64,000 nucleotides of DNA from Onchidella celtica (Eukaryota; Mollusca; Gastropoda; Systellommatophora; Onchidiidae), in contig OZ007569.1 of assembly GCA_963931925.1 (NCBI GenBank), positions 49,968,101 through 50,032,100 of the forward strand, read 5' to 3'. The position numbers were made by a program, and so were the translations under genes. Below are positions 33,701 to 45,800 of this stretch, one piece after another (positions within the stretch are counted from its first letter, which is position 1; every line of letters begins with the position of its first letter). The notes below the pieces were generated by a model that saw only the letters and a program-made list of their open reading frames with translations, was not told where the DNA came from and ran no database searches.

Positions 33701-36700
33701 ATGAAAAAGGAGTCCAAGACTATTGTCAGTGGTTTACAAATACAGTACAGGGTTCCCTTGCCCCAATTTTGGTGACAGATATTCTTTTGGCACTGACTGG
33801 CAGTATTGCTTCACGTGAAGAATTTATTGTCAATTTTTGCACTTCAAATAAGAGTTAGTTCTATTATTTGAAGACACTGAAATACTAGGTATCTCTTAAT
33901 TCATAAAGTCTATAATAAAATGACAAGGCAAAATGATTAAAATAAATTATTTAGTTGTTCAATACAGGCACTCACCTGCTCATTAAATATTTCCATAAAA
34001 CGCAAGAAGTAAGGGTCACTGTAGTCAAATCTTCTTCCTACAATGATTGAGCAAATAACATTGGACACACTGGTGTTGGTCAGAGTTCTCACATCTTTTG
34101 GTTTACCATCAAAACTGCTCAGTTCTTTCAGATAGCACGATACCTGAAAAACACATTCGAATTCTTACTGTGGCATTTATTTATGCTTTTGTGCAGACAG
34201 TCATCTCAGTTCTTCTGACCTGAATCCCAAACTAGCTTTACTTTGATAGATTACAAGGAGACAAAATTCTCAATCTAGTATATGCACTGAACTTTGTGAT
34301 GCAGACTTCAAATCTATGTCTCAGTCAGAATGATTGAAGTTGAAAGCCAAGAAAACATCTTGGGAAATGCTGGTTAGAATTTTGAGCGATTGTTTGCATC
34401 ATGTTTAAGTTACCTATAAACTGATTTTGGGAAGAGTTGTTTTGTGGATCAGCAATCACTGAATGCTCCAGTGCCTATTTCTTATTTATCAACAAATAAA
34501 TCTTCTCTGTTGTAGTACTGCATTTATTTGACCCAATTAACCCTTTGCCTGCCACACAGATTTCCACTCATATGCCTCTCATGCCAAGGGTCCCGGGTTC
34601 AAAACCCGGGCAGTGCAAGCATGCTGGAAATTGGATTTTTCTTATATTTTCAAGTCCCTGGTCCTATTGGGGGGTAGGATCGAGTACCTAGTCTTCTCGG
34701 ATAAGGACAAAAAAATTCGGAGGGCCCGTGTGCACGTTGCGCACGTTAAAGATACCTTGGCAGTTGGAAATCATAAAGAGCAGGCCGAGAGGCCGCTGCC
34801 CGGGCAAAATTGAAAATTGAAATTAATAGATTAAAATTCATCCATACCATCCCCCACCAGCAACAACAAAATTTATTATTCATTATTAAATATATATTGT
34901 TATTAATAAATATTCAAATATTATTTGAGTTGTGTGTTGTGAACTGATGTGAGTTGTGAACTGCTGTGAGTTGTGAACTGTTGCGAGTTGTGAACTGTTG
35001 TGAGTTGTGAACTGCGCCTAACAGGCTGCGTTACAATTTGCTCTGAGATAGAGAGAGAGAAAGTGAGCGAGACAGGGAGAGAGAAAGAAGCAGTGCAGTG
35101 TGTTGAGCGCTTCAGAGGCAGCTCCATTCTGCTCTGTGGTTGACATGTTGTTTCTGTAAAGCGCATAGAGCATTTTAAATGGATATGCGCTATATAAATG
35201 CTGTACATTATTATTATTATTATTATGCTGGGCGCAAAAGAGGACAAAAGAAGCAAGTCTGAAAAATTACACACCATAAATCCCACGCTTTCAAAATACA
35301 TGCAAATGATGCAAGTAAGTAGGGGAACTAACTAGGAAATGCAAAACAATCATAATTCAGGAATAGCCTCCATATGATCCCTCAAGAAATGCATGTCAAC
35401 TAGGCCCAGAACAGTTTCGGGCAAAGCAGGGAATGGGTTAATGCAATTTTGGAAGTTTTCAAATTTATGGATAAGGCAGTACAGGATTAAGACAGAGACT
35501 GTCAAAGGACATGTTTTCTCTTCTGCATTGAATAGATTTTGTTGTATACAAATGGTATGACAATAAAAGCTCACATACCTCTTCCTGTGTCTTTTGTGCC
35601 AATGTGTTTTTGCCCATGCCAAAATTACGAAGAATAGACAAAGAGACTGTTCTTTGTTCCTTCCAACTCGGGCCTGATGCCCCAAGTATTCCTGGCGAGA
35701 AGAATCAAAACATTATTTTGTTTTTGAATATATGTATCATATATATATATACAGTGCAGAGCAGCATTCTCCACAAACTCGGCCATGGTCATAGCTGTAG
35801 TAAAAACATCATTTTCAGGACTGACGGACTTCAATTCAAGCCCGGTTTTGGTAAAGAAATAAATATGTTTAACTCATGCTTACTTTGATTTCCCTGACGG
35901 TTCAATTATCTCAGCCAGTTTATGAAATTGCTGTCAACTTTTTAGGCCACCAAGCTTTAGCCTGTGACATAGTGCCCTTCACTACAAGACCCCATATATG
36001 CACACCACAGGAGAGTGAATTAGAGTTGGGGTAGGATCATGTAGTGGTTGTTCACAATTTAGAAAGTGTTTCTAATGTGGACGAGCTTCCATGAGCAGTT
36101 GTCCATGTCAATTTTTTGTTTATATAGCAATCAAATCCACTGCTAGACAGATGAATTGTTGGTGAAATTACCAGAATATACTTATCAGATGAGACTAAAT
36201 AATCTATCAGTCTATGGACTGAGCATTGCAGATGAAAAATGCTTAATTTGGTGCTAACAACATCACTCAATGTCCATCCAATTGTCCAACTTGGTCCAAT
36301 CACAAAGAAAAAGCAAAGTTTTACTGTTGTAAAAGTATGTCATTTTTCTCCAAAACTTTAAAATAGGCCTAAATTTTCTTTGCAGACACCCCAATATCAC
36401 CGCTCACTGTGAACAAAAAAAAGCAGAATACATGAACAAAAATTGATTTTTTGTAATTTGTTCAAACCTATGAACTGCTTTTTCATCTAAATAATGTCCA
36501 ACACTTGAATTCTCATTATTACCCATGGGAATTGTAGGACAGAACTTTTGATTTCCATATCTTTTGCATTATTAATATTACCAAACTTATTTCAACAATC
36601 AACAGTAAAAGTAGAAGAAAAATGAGGCACTTGGAAAAAGACATAATTATTCAGTTAACTGGCAATGGTGTCTCATCAATAACTCACACATTAAATTTAA

Positions 36701-38381
36701 AAAAAGGAATGATAAAATTTTTTTGCTAGGCCTTCACAGAATAGTTCAAAACATTTATAAATGCTATATATCAGGGGTGGCCAAACCGCAAACCACATGC
36801 GGCTCTTTCACCTTCAATATGCGGCTCATAGGAGATATGTTGGCTGAGCTCTTTTTTCATCAAAGTTAATAAAAAGGAAAACATTCAAGCTTTATAATTA
36901 CATACTGGGTATGAACTGAGACCCCACTGGTTTCAAACATAAGTTTAAATTCATGGTTAGTTTCATTTTTGGCAGTCTGTAAGTAATTTTGTAACTGAAA
37001 TGCAAATTCACAGATTTTTTCCTTAGATGGCCCAGTAATTCATTACTGCATTTAATACATTCAGTATAGTTAAAATAATCATCAGTCAAGATTTTGAAAA
37101 CATTTGGTATATAATATGTGTACTTTGTGATTACTGAAACGAATGCAAATTCACAGTTTACAAAACTGTACACATGAGACAATATTGCTGCATACATGTT
37201 TTTTCTTAATATTTATATAAAAATTTTGTTACAAAATGTGAATGTAACAATAAAAACGTGTGTGCAAATTTTGTTCATATCTTTCGGCTCTTGAACATCT
37301 GAAGCTTATCGTATGTGGCTCTTGTATTAAACAAGTTTGGCCACCCTTGCTATATATATATAAACATGTCATTTAATATTGTGCCCCATTAGCAATGCAG
37401 TGAAGTTTGTCAGGATGGATTTTTAGATTTTCATGCATGTGTTTGTACGGCATTTGGTTTGATGCTACAGAATAAAGTAACAATGATGACACCATACAAC
37501 ACAACTGCAGATTTAGATACTAGCAGCACAGCTACCTTTATCTCCGTCCCTTGTACTGTTTACAAAAATCCTGGCCCTGTCAGAAAACAAGTCAGCCTGT
37601 TTGATGAATAACTCTTTTACGATGTCATAGCTTCTGATCATCACCACCAGTCGACCTCCTAGTTTCAGGCTAAACATGTCACCTGTCCTACAATAATTAT
37701 ACAGAGGAAATCATGAATAACAATAGGAGATGGCAAAAATGGATAAAGTATTTTTGTATTTCAGATCAGTAAAATAATTATGCTATAGACAGACGCCATT
37801 GCGCAGTTTCAGTATCTGTTCTCTTCCATGGTATATAAACTGTCTAAATTTATAAATGTTCATCCTTCTCCAGTGCTATTTTTTTGTATTTTTAATCCTT
37901 AATACATGTATTTCTATGGAAAAATATCAGTTGCAATACTTTCACAGGAAAATATTAATATCTTATTCTTAGCCTGTTATGGAAACTGTTCTACTTTGAT
38001 ATTCATGCAATTTACATGTATATGTAATGTATTATTAGACTATACAGTATATTCAAATTAATAAACAACATAACCACTTGTACAATAATATATTGCTAAA
38101 TATGCCAAACAGTACTTTGTTTTGAGAAGAACAACCATCTCTCATAGACATAAAAGAACAGGTTTGAACTTCACTCACTTTTCTCCCCATGCCTTCATCT
38201 TTTCTCTGATTCCTGTCCTCATGAAAGGGAGATGACCCACAATTGGTAGTGGCCGCATTGGATAAGGTGGAATGTTGCTGGGGCCTTGCATCCATGACTT
38301 GACCATCCAGATAACGGCCAGTGCCAGGGCCACGTATGCCAAAGGCGGTAGGTTCAGTGCTGAAATGATCTGTGTCAGCAT
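27748..38381 (-). CDS. Cytochrome P450, clan-2 (CYP2-like), 10 exons, 502 aa
   Basis: A haem-thiolate monooxygenase, normally ER-anchored and fed by P450 reductase. Exons (minus, 5' to 3'): 38381-38179, 37687-37536, 35691-35579, 34143-33976, 32934-32813, 31735-31614, 30696-30581, 29949-29822, 28685-28489, 27935-27748. All borders are AG/GT, all phases agree, and the sum is 1,509 nt. Features: N-terminal membrane anchor (about 11-30); proline-rich hinge; C-helix WKEQR; I-helix AGTETT (307-312); K-helix ETQR (364-367); PERF (419-422); haem loop FSLGRRQCLG with Cys445. The ATG at 38381 gives the expected anchor. The exon 6 donor (GGACA/GTCAGT) is the weakest call. Full-length and apparently functional. 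Substrate unknown. Introns carry several transposons. Confidence 0.93.
30238..31022 (+). repeat. Duplicated ~90-bp segment in P450 introns
   Basis: 30238-30325 and 30933-31022 share GCCACAGGTACTTTATGGATG and CATACAACACCCTG/TATACAACACCCTG, then TTATGTTGAATAG-GCAATAAAT. The two copies sit in introns 7 and 6 on either side of exon 7. A short third echo (GGGCTGGCCCTATACAACACCC) lies near 32981-33001. Nature unknown, probably part of a dispersed repeat. Confidence 0.6.
32601..32710. repeat. Foldback MITE (copy 2), 110 bp
   Basis: The left arm TTTGACCCGCCAACGAGTTG pairs with the reverse complement of the right end (TTTGATCGGCCAACTAGTTG). The inner core GATGATGACATCACGACA...GAGTTTCAG matches the element at 14888-15002. 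It lies just upstream of P450 exon 6, 79 nt past the exon 5 donor... within intron 5. Confidence 0.65.
34560..34830 (+). mobile_element. SINE-like unit with a tRNA-type B box
   Basis: GGTTCAAAACC (about 34595) resembles an RNA polymerase III B box inside a GC-stem (CCCGGGTTCAAAACCCGGG). The body contains ACGTTAAAGATACC and AGCAGGCCGAGAGGCCGCTG, and ends before an A-rich stretch. I see no intact tRNA cloverleaf, so it is not called a tRNA gene. Confidence 0.5.
34922..35018 (+). repeat. ~17-bp minisatellite
   Basis: About five tandem units of GAGTTGTGAACTGYTGT. Confidence 0.85.
35040..35226 (+). mobile_element. LINE 3' tail, same family as 1979-3206
   Basis: Contains TGTAAAGCGCATAGAGCA, ATGGATATGCGCTATATAAATG and a terminal (TTA)n, matching the 3' UTR of the CR1/L2-like LINE at 2 kb. 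Only about 190 bp remain: heavy 5' truncation. Confidence 0.75.
36772..37349. mobile_element. Non-autonomous hAT-type element, 578 bp
   Basis: Terminal inverted repeats CAGGGGTGGCCAAACC and (reverse complement of the right end) CAAGGGTGGCCAAACTTG, with GGCTCTTT/GGCTCTTG-type subterminal words. Flanked by the 8-bp duplication CTATATAT (36764-36771, 37350-37357). The 99-codon minus frame inside shows no transposase similarity that I recognise. It lies in P450 intron 2. Confidence 0.85.
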
Positions 38382-38730
38382 GCTGAAGCCCTGATGAACC
38401 TGTCATTTAATGACATTGATAAAAGTGACAAGCTGCTTGCTGTCTTAGAACTTCAGTGCATTGCTCATCTTCATTTGGGGTGGGGGGGGGGGGTGCGGAG
38501 AGTAAATTGTGAGATCAATTTTAGATTATTATTATTATTATTATTATTTTATCAATTTTAGATGAGGAACTTCGTAACATATTTTAATAACACAAATGTA
38601 AACACCCCACTAAGACCATTATTATTGAGCTGGCTAGTAAAGATCTTTCTTGTAGTCACCGCCAGAGTTATTTGCAAACAATTTACATATTCAGTATGCC
38701 AAACGACAAGACATTTCCGAGATATCGTCA

Positions 38731-39001
38731 CGTCGCCCCCTTAGAACGACAAGGTTCTAACTCCCTTCCGTCAACTTTTGAGAAATTGATGATTGAAGTT
38801 TTATGTGCTTATAGCTTTTAGAGACACGTTGTTTTTTTTCTTTTCAGTACTACTTAGCCTACAAATTACACACCGAATCTGCTTCATACTTTGACAGACA
38901 ATAGAGAAGCCTATAGAAGTTAAGTAGTGTACAGTGTGTAACTCAGTTCAGCCAAAAAATGGAGATATTATTATAGAACTTGTCATTCTAAGGGGGCGAC
39001 G
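38731..39001. mobile_element. 271-bp MITE upstream of the P450 start
   Basis: Inverted ends: CGTCGCCCCCTTAGAACGAC on the left, and the right end reverse-complements to CGTCGCCCCCTTAGAATGAC, followed by AAG-TTCTA in both. No coding capacity. It lies 350 bp upstream of the P450 ATG, so it may overlap the 5' UTR intron or promoter. Target duplication not identified. Confidence 0.75.
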
Positions 39002-42000
39002 AGTCTATTGTTACCTGGCGATATTCATCATCATCATCATCACCACCAGCAATATTACACACGCATAATCAATATCAATATTAACACACAAAAGTGCAGA
39101 AAGCAGTGGAGAAGATTACCTGAGAACTACTCGACGACGAAAGTAGGAGAGGCAACGGTCACGAGAATAGAGGGGATAAATTAATTCTCAGGCAACTCTG
39201 CTATTGTGGCACAAGCCCCCGATCTGCTTTATAGCTGATCAATTGCCCAGCAGAAAATGCTGTGGACAAAGATAGGCCACATAAAACTGTTACGACGTTA
39301 TTGTCGGAAGTCACAACACAGCCTAGGCCTACTTGAATAATCTAGAAGAGCGTTAATGTGATAACTGCGACGTCGAAATACTAAGATGTCTTATCAAACT
39401 GCTAAAAGTTGAATTTGTGCACACATGCAGAGAACCTGTGACTTCATGGGCCAACGACGAAAACCGGATTTCTTCTAATTCGTAATCCTTTAATCTTGTC
39501 TTGATCAGGGTTGTTTTCTCCATCATCCCAATTTCTCTTTTTCTATCCGCCCTACCCCCCCCCCTTCACACACACTAATTAATTTTCAAGCCCAACGCTT
39601 GTCAGTCTCCTATGCACTGGGTTTATCGAAGGGACCGCCCCCACCCCACCCAGAAAAAAGTTCATTCTAATTTACCGTCATAAAAACTTTTTAAAAGATC
39701 GCCGGAAAATTTCAATGAACACAATAGTTGGATGCAAAAGAGATTGGCTAGATTATTTGACACCTATAAGAATATTAATTTTATTTGCACCACAATGCAA
39801 TACTCCCGTCACTATTTTTTTTTTTAATGAATCAGATTAAAATGAATGTTTGTTTCGTACTTCATATTTACAATAACCAAACTATACTTACCCTACACTG
39901 AAAGCCCTCCAACTGAAATGTACATAACGGTAACAACGTATACTGTACCAGCCGTTATCTCAGCCGCCGAAACTCTAGGTGGGTCATGGCCGGTGCAGGT
40001 CAATATGTGTAATAATGTTTGGTCGCACCGCGGTCAAAGGATGTAGAAATTATTTCTACAATCTTCGACCGCGGTCTAGTCAAACAGTATCCTTGTGGGT
40101 TTTTCTTCGTGTGTCAAGCCAGAGTCCTAGATAGTCTTCTTTTCTTGGGTCTCTAGTCAGATGAAACTGAATAGACCGAGGGACCTTGGAATGTCAGTTT
40201 CACACAAACGCTGGTGGCGCACTGAGCCAAGTGTGTTTTGTCCCAGTTTTTCTCTGAGAAATTGTCTATGGAGCTAAGCCCAGTTAAGCCCAGAATATTA
40301 TAGGTTGTAAAATACACATATCTGCCCTTTAAAAAAAATAATGTAAGCGTCATTAACGCAGAAATATCACACCTTAGTTTGAATCTCTGTGAGACAAAGC
40401 CATCGAATATCATATTGTTTGTATGGGTGTCCCTGGCGAGCCCAATCAGGCAATATCCGAGACGATGCTTGATATTATTCAGTGGTTAGCCTATATGAAA
40501 GGAAAAGGCGAGCTTCCTTGATCAGGACAAAGATGCATACATATATTCACGTTTCACGTAGACCCAGACATCCACAGTTCCTACTCGCCAAGATGTTACT
40601 CACAGACAAGTTTCGATCACAGGCTAATCACTTACTGACTTAGCTTTAATCGTAAATCAGTATGTGGCTTCAAGTGACAATTTATTTGTCCCGAAAAATC
40701 CGATTACAAGGTAATAATGGAACTTGAAAAATTAAGAACTTTATAAGAGAATATTATTAGCTAGTGTGTATGATTTGCCTGACAAATTACTCGAAATTAT
40801 AATTATCTGTCGTGTCTTTACATCTTATCCACAACAATAACAACAACAAAAACAACAATAACAAATGTGCTGTTACATTTAACCTTACTTCAATGTTGGG
40901 ACAAACTTTGAAACATGATTGTGCATATTCTGACTAATTAAAAACAGTAGGGTTTAGCACTGCCGCTAAAAAAAAAACAAAAAAACCAAACAACAACAAC
41001 CCCCAAACAAACCATTTTGAACAACTGGCACTTATTACGAAATAGTTTAAACATGGGCTATTTTTTGTCTACAGTTAATGCCATGCACTAGATGAAAATG
41101 TGCGTATTCATGACTCTACGTGGCTTATGCCAATAAACCGTAACATATGTGTCTCTTTCCTGTCTTCTCCGGACGGCACTTAGGGGCCTATATGGTTGGC
41201 ATTCTATGATACCGTACTTTTGTGTCGAAAAGTCAAACCTAAGCTAAGCCGCTAAGCAAACGAATAACGTCCACCATCACAGATTATTGAATAGAGAACA
41301 ACTGACTGAAATGGGTCGAATTAAAGAGAAGGACTAGACTAGACCAGACTAGAATTTATTGATCCCGACATGTGCTCAGAAAAGAAACACACACACACCC
41401 ACCCACACACACCAAATAATAACAAATTATACAAATACAATACAATACAACACTGACAGGAATTGCAGTTAAAATTGTCTAGTTGGTGCCGATTGTGTTA
41501 TTTTTCACTTTTTTCACATCACGTTTTTTTTACAACTCGTTTGTGTTGGAATCTGTGAGTACAGGGACTTTTCTTAATATCGCTCATTATAGTACTTAAA
41601 CAAATACAACAATAAAAACAACTTTTACTGCCGCTGAAGTATAACAACAGTCATAAATAAATCATTATATTCATGCAAATGCAAAATTCCTTTGTCATTA
41701 ACAATTATATAATGATATTTAGATCTATACCTTTCAGTATTAATTTAAGGACCTCATGACATTTTGAAGCGTCACTGATAAAGAGTAGCTGGACAGTTTT
41801 TAAACCAAATTTTCGAAATTTATCTTGGCTGCGTCTTTCTTTTCAACGGGACAAAGCAACTGTGCTGAACACAATCAACAGATAAAAGAAATGACTTTGT
41901 TGTATCTTAGATATTTCTCTTGACCTCTGCAACTTGTCCACCGTTTCGGAGTTTCAGTGCCGACCTTCAACACAGAATACTAATACGAACGTGCATAAGG

Positions 42001-42024
42001 AAGACACACACACAACAGTAGATC
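39002..42024. other. Intergenic DNA between the P450 and gene A
   Basis: No gene recognised. Contains a CAT/CAC microsatellite near 39028-39052, a strong palindrome at 40027-40075, A-rich and CAA-rich simple sequence at 40840-41010, and small CA tracts near 41385-41410. The first P450 exon or 5' UTR could extend into 39110-39160, where the minus strand shows CTCAG/GTAATC. Confidence 0.5.
40027..40075. repeat. Near-perfect 24-bp palindrome
   Basis: The left arm ACCGCGGTCAAAGGATGTAG plus AAAT and the reverse complement of the right arm (ACCGCGGTCGAAGATTGTAG plus AAAT) differ at two positions, with a 1-nt centre. It would form a stable cruciform or RNA hairpin. Confidence 0.85.
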
Positions 42025-42204
42025 CAGTGGCGGATCTACGGTAAAAACTTACGAAGTTAAGCTTCATGCCCCCTAATCCCCAAGGGGTCTCGAAGAAACA
42101 TTTTTTGATTAGTGAATTTTGGATATTGCCCTTATGTTGCTGGTCACTAAGGAGGCCCATAACCGTTTAAACTTCAGCGTCCCAAAAATGTTGGTCCGCC
42201 ATTG
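42025..42204. mobile_element. Short hAT-type MITE, 180 bp
   Basis: CAGTGGCGGATCTACGG at the left, and the right end reverse-complements to CAATGGCGGACC. Flanks AGTAGATC and GGTAGTTC match at 6 of 8 positions, consistent with an old 8-bp duplication. Confidence 0.6.
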
Positions 42205-42784
42205 GGTAGTTCGCGTGGATTTTTTGTTTCTCCATGTTTATGAGGTTATGAACTACATGTATACAGAACCTGATTAGTGAACGGAAGTGATGCCACTCCC
42301 TTTACATTTATCGCTCCTTCCCTAGATAACTTCATGATGATGGTAATACTGCCTTTTAAAAATTTTTTTTTAAACATGGGAAGAAGTGGAGGAATAAAAC
42401 AAGTCCTCTTAAATACTGATGTACGAACTCAATCCTTCCCCCAATCCCAAAGTCACATTTCTAAACCGAAATTTTAGGAAATAAAGTACTGATAAGATAA
42501 AGTCAAATGTGGAAAAAGGAAACAGAAAAAGCGGTATGTAGCAAAGCCTAGCGCAAGAAATAATAGAGAAACTGTTATATACAATAAAACGCAAAGGAAA
42601 AGAAAAGATAGATCTGATATTCTGTTGTTGTTGCAATGTCGCAAAAGTGACGGAAGAAAAAAAAAGAAAAGGTTTTAACAACAATAAACCAGGAACAACA
42701 GTTGGAAAGATAAAAGTAACAAAATATGAAAAAAATGTCTTTGGAAACATATCAGAATATTCTCAAGGCTTAGAATACCATGCC

Positions 42785-42790
42785 TTTATT
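42785..42790 (-). terminator. Poly(A) signal for gene A
   Basis: AATAAA on the minus strand, about 110 nt after the gene A stop codon. Confidence 0.5.
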
Positions 42791-42898
42791 TTCATTAATG
42801 TTTCGAATTGAAAAAAAATTTTAAAACTTAGTGTAATATTTTTCTTCCAGTGTAAACATAGATTTCTTCCTGTTTTCCTGATATTCCGACAGAACACC

Positions 42899-45800
42899 TT
42901 AGTCTCGTGGGTAACACCTGTACAATGTATCCTTTAACCCTTTATGGCAGTAGAGAAATTTTCGACCTTTCACGAGATCATAGGCTTCTTCAAAACTCAG
43001 GTTGGGGTTTGTGGCGAAAATGTAGGCTGTCATCACAGAGCCGACCCGACCCAGGCCATCATGGTCGCCAATCAGAATTTTATTGAATCTCATGTTCGCA
43101 CACTGTAACCATGTGACAATCTCTTTGATCTGGATGAAAATTAAATTGTCAGTGATTTACAGCGTCCGGAAAGAAAAATTTAGACATTGGCATTCCAATG
43201 ATAATCCAACTCCACAACAACAGACTGAATCATAAATCTATAGATATGATATACTCAGCGGAAAGAAGGTAACTGTTATCATGTATGAAGACAGACGCAA
43301 AATCAGCCTAATATAAAGTTAAAAATAGGAACATCTGCCATATGTGAGTGCAACCAGTCTCCTCAAAACACAGAGCATAAAATTGCAGAACTGCACACTC
43401 TTCTCAGCACTACGAGAAACATAATATTGACTCAAACCTACCGACCTGAATGTCAAACTCTATGGTGCTCTGCCAGAACTGCAGAAAACCGATTTGGTGA
43501 ACGAAAGAAGAAGAAGAAACATTCCTTTATAAACAAGCTTAATGGTTCATGCTTTCGTGAGACAAACGATGTAACTGCCTCGGCTGAACAAAGTCAGATT
43601 TCATCACCAGGCCTTCGGAAATTTTCTTGATATTATTCAAGTTTTGTTAACTGACGAATTACATGAGAATTAAATAATAATAGTAGTAGTAGTAGTAGTA
43701 GTAGTACATGTAGTAGTCGTTGTAGTAATAATATTTAATAATAATAATAATGATAGTAATGATAATAATAATAATAATAATAAATAGCAGTAGCCACTCC
43801 CACTCACCTGTAAATGTGCATATTGTAACCATTCCACGCTGTGCGCTTGAAGAAGCAATTTCAAGTTTACATTTGCACAAGCATTCAGTGCACACATACT
43901 TTTGTCACCAAAAATGCACAACTTAAGATCATATGAAAATGTCGCTCCATGTACACTAACCATACTTTTTTCCTACCTTTTCTTCCGGTATTTCATTCCC
44001 AGCGCCTTGTTCAATGCCAGAGCTTTTAAAGGCACGAAGCAGGTTAACATTACTGGCCGCCTTTTCATCGGTAGAGGTATCCAAATTAAGTACTGCGTCA
44101 AAACCCATTTCTTCCGCAGTCATAACAGACACGAAGTTTCCGATGTACATACTTTGTGTGATCTACAATAGGGAGATACCACATACACACACACAAAAGA
44201 TGTGTGTACTATGAGAATTTCAAAAGGGGAAAACACAGAAAGTACTTGACAGATTGACCTTGTAGGCTATTGTTGTTGTTGTTGTTGTTTGTGAACAATT
44301 TGAAGCCAATTTCCAAAAAAAGATACCAGGGTCAGTTCGCTCATAAAAATGTTATGGCGGTTACCGAGCCAAACGTAGTGTTTTAAACTGAAAGCTTGTT
44401 TACTTGAATTCATTTATATAAAATATACGTAATATTGTTTTTCTTAGATTAAAAAAAAAAAAACGTTAAAGAAGCATTACTCCAAGACAGACTTCCCAGC
44501 TGGCTGCCGAACGGAAGCTCTTTCTTCCTGTGACGCCCTCAATTGTACAAGCAGATTGAAAAACAACAAGAACAACATTGTTTTCGTAGTTAACAATGGG
44601 CACTGCGAAGTACTTTAATCTTTTTTTTTATTTAACCATATTTTAACTGCTGATTTCAAACTGCATCAAAAGTCCTCCATCAATCCATTGATCATTTCGT
44701 GTTCCGCTCACTTTTTATCAGATCAGCTACCAGAATACCATTTGAGTGGACAAATGTCACAAAAACGCCAGTTAATACTATTAATTTAGGAAGCGCATAT
44801 CAACATGTTGTACCGATATGGACAGTGCATATCCGTACAACGCACACAATTCGATGATGTAGAACACACACATTGCATAGTTTTTAAAAATATGAATCGG
44901 CTTGGTAGCAAAACAATCCGACTTCTGCTCGGAGCTTGCGTGATCTGGGCTAATAATAATGACTTGAGTGTACGCCGATCACGAATGGCTACCCCAGCCC
45001 CTTTTCGCCTGATAAGTCAATCTGTTTACCGCCCATTGATACAAACTGACTAGACCCTCACGCCCCCAGGTCCATCTGACTATTCCATGTGTCATCACTT
45101 TATTTAAATTCGTGAACACCATACCAAGTTTTGTTTCAGCAAACCTTCACCAGACGCACTTTTTGGTAAACATGTTGTACGGATATGCACTGTCCATATC
45201 CATACAACATGTTGTACGGATATATACTTCCATTAATTTAATTCACAGGCTCGTGAAACAGAATATATTGTTCTGGAATGTCATATTCCATTATTTTCGT
45301 TACCCAACAACGGAACTTACATACCGTAACACTGTAATTGTTCTCATGCATATATGTAATTGTGTTCTGATGACATTTTTGGATCGACCGAAAACCCAGG
45401 ACCTATACATTTCTAGCTGAGCCAGAAATTTGTGTCAGCCAATAAAATCTATCAGTATATCGAAGCATAATATGGAAAGTTTCCCGTTGTCTTGAACTTA
45501 AGGAAGATAAAGGTATTAATTTTACACTGAAATTTCCCCAGATTTATTCATTCTATTTGAGATGCCATACTATTTCACAATGTTCGAATGATCCATCTGT
45601 TCCAGGCAAATATCACACGTTTGTATGCGAGCTAAACATGGCCTTTAGGTTTCAAAAATTACACAATGTTGGATGCTTAACTCTGTTTGATACAGGAATA
45701 TCGCGATTTTAGTTCTTGTTTGTTCCAACTCCACTTTTTGCCCAACTGAGAAATTCGACGTTAAGTATTTGTAGCTTAAGTATTATAAGAAGTTAGAATA

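Larger units (their letters stand above)
34537..35441. mobile_element. piggyBac-like (TTAA) non-autonomous element in P450 intron 3
   Basis: TTAACCCTTTGCCTGCCAC on the left; the right end reverse-complements to TTAACCCATTCCCTGCTTTG. TTAA at both edges and CCC(W)TT-CCTGC ends are the piggyBac pattern. No transposase. It hosts a SINE-like unit, a minisatellite and a LINE 3' end. Confidence 0.5.

Noticed and set aside
34585-34620. tRNA gene at the GGTTCAAAACC box
   Set aside because: No acceptor stem, anticodon arm or A box in place; better explained as a SINE head.
42925-42940. TTAACCCTTTATGG as a piggyBac end
   Set aside because: It is inside conserved coding sequence of gene A exon 5 (the CHKGLKD segment on the minus strand).
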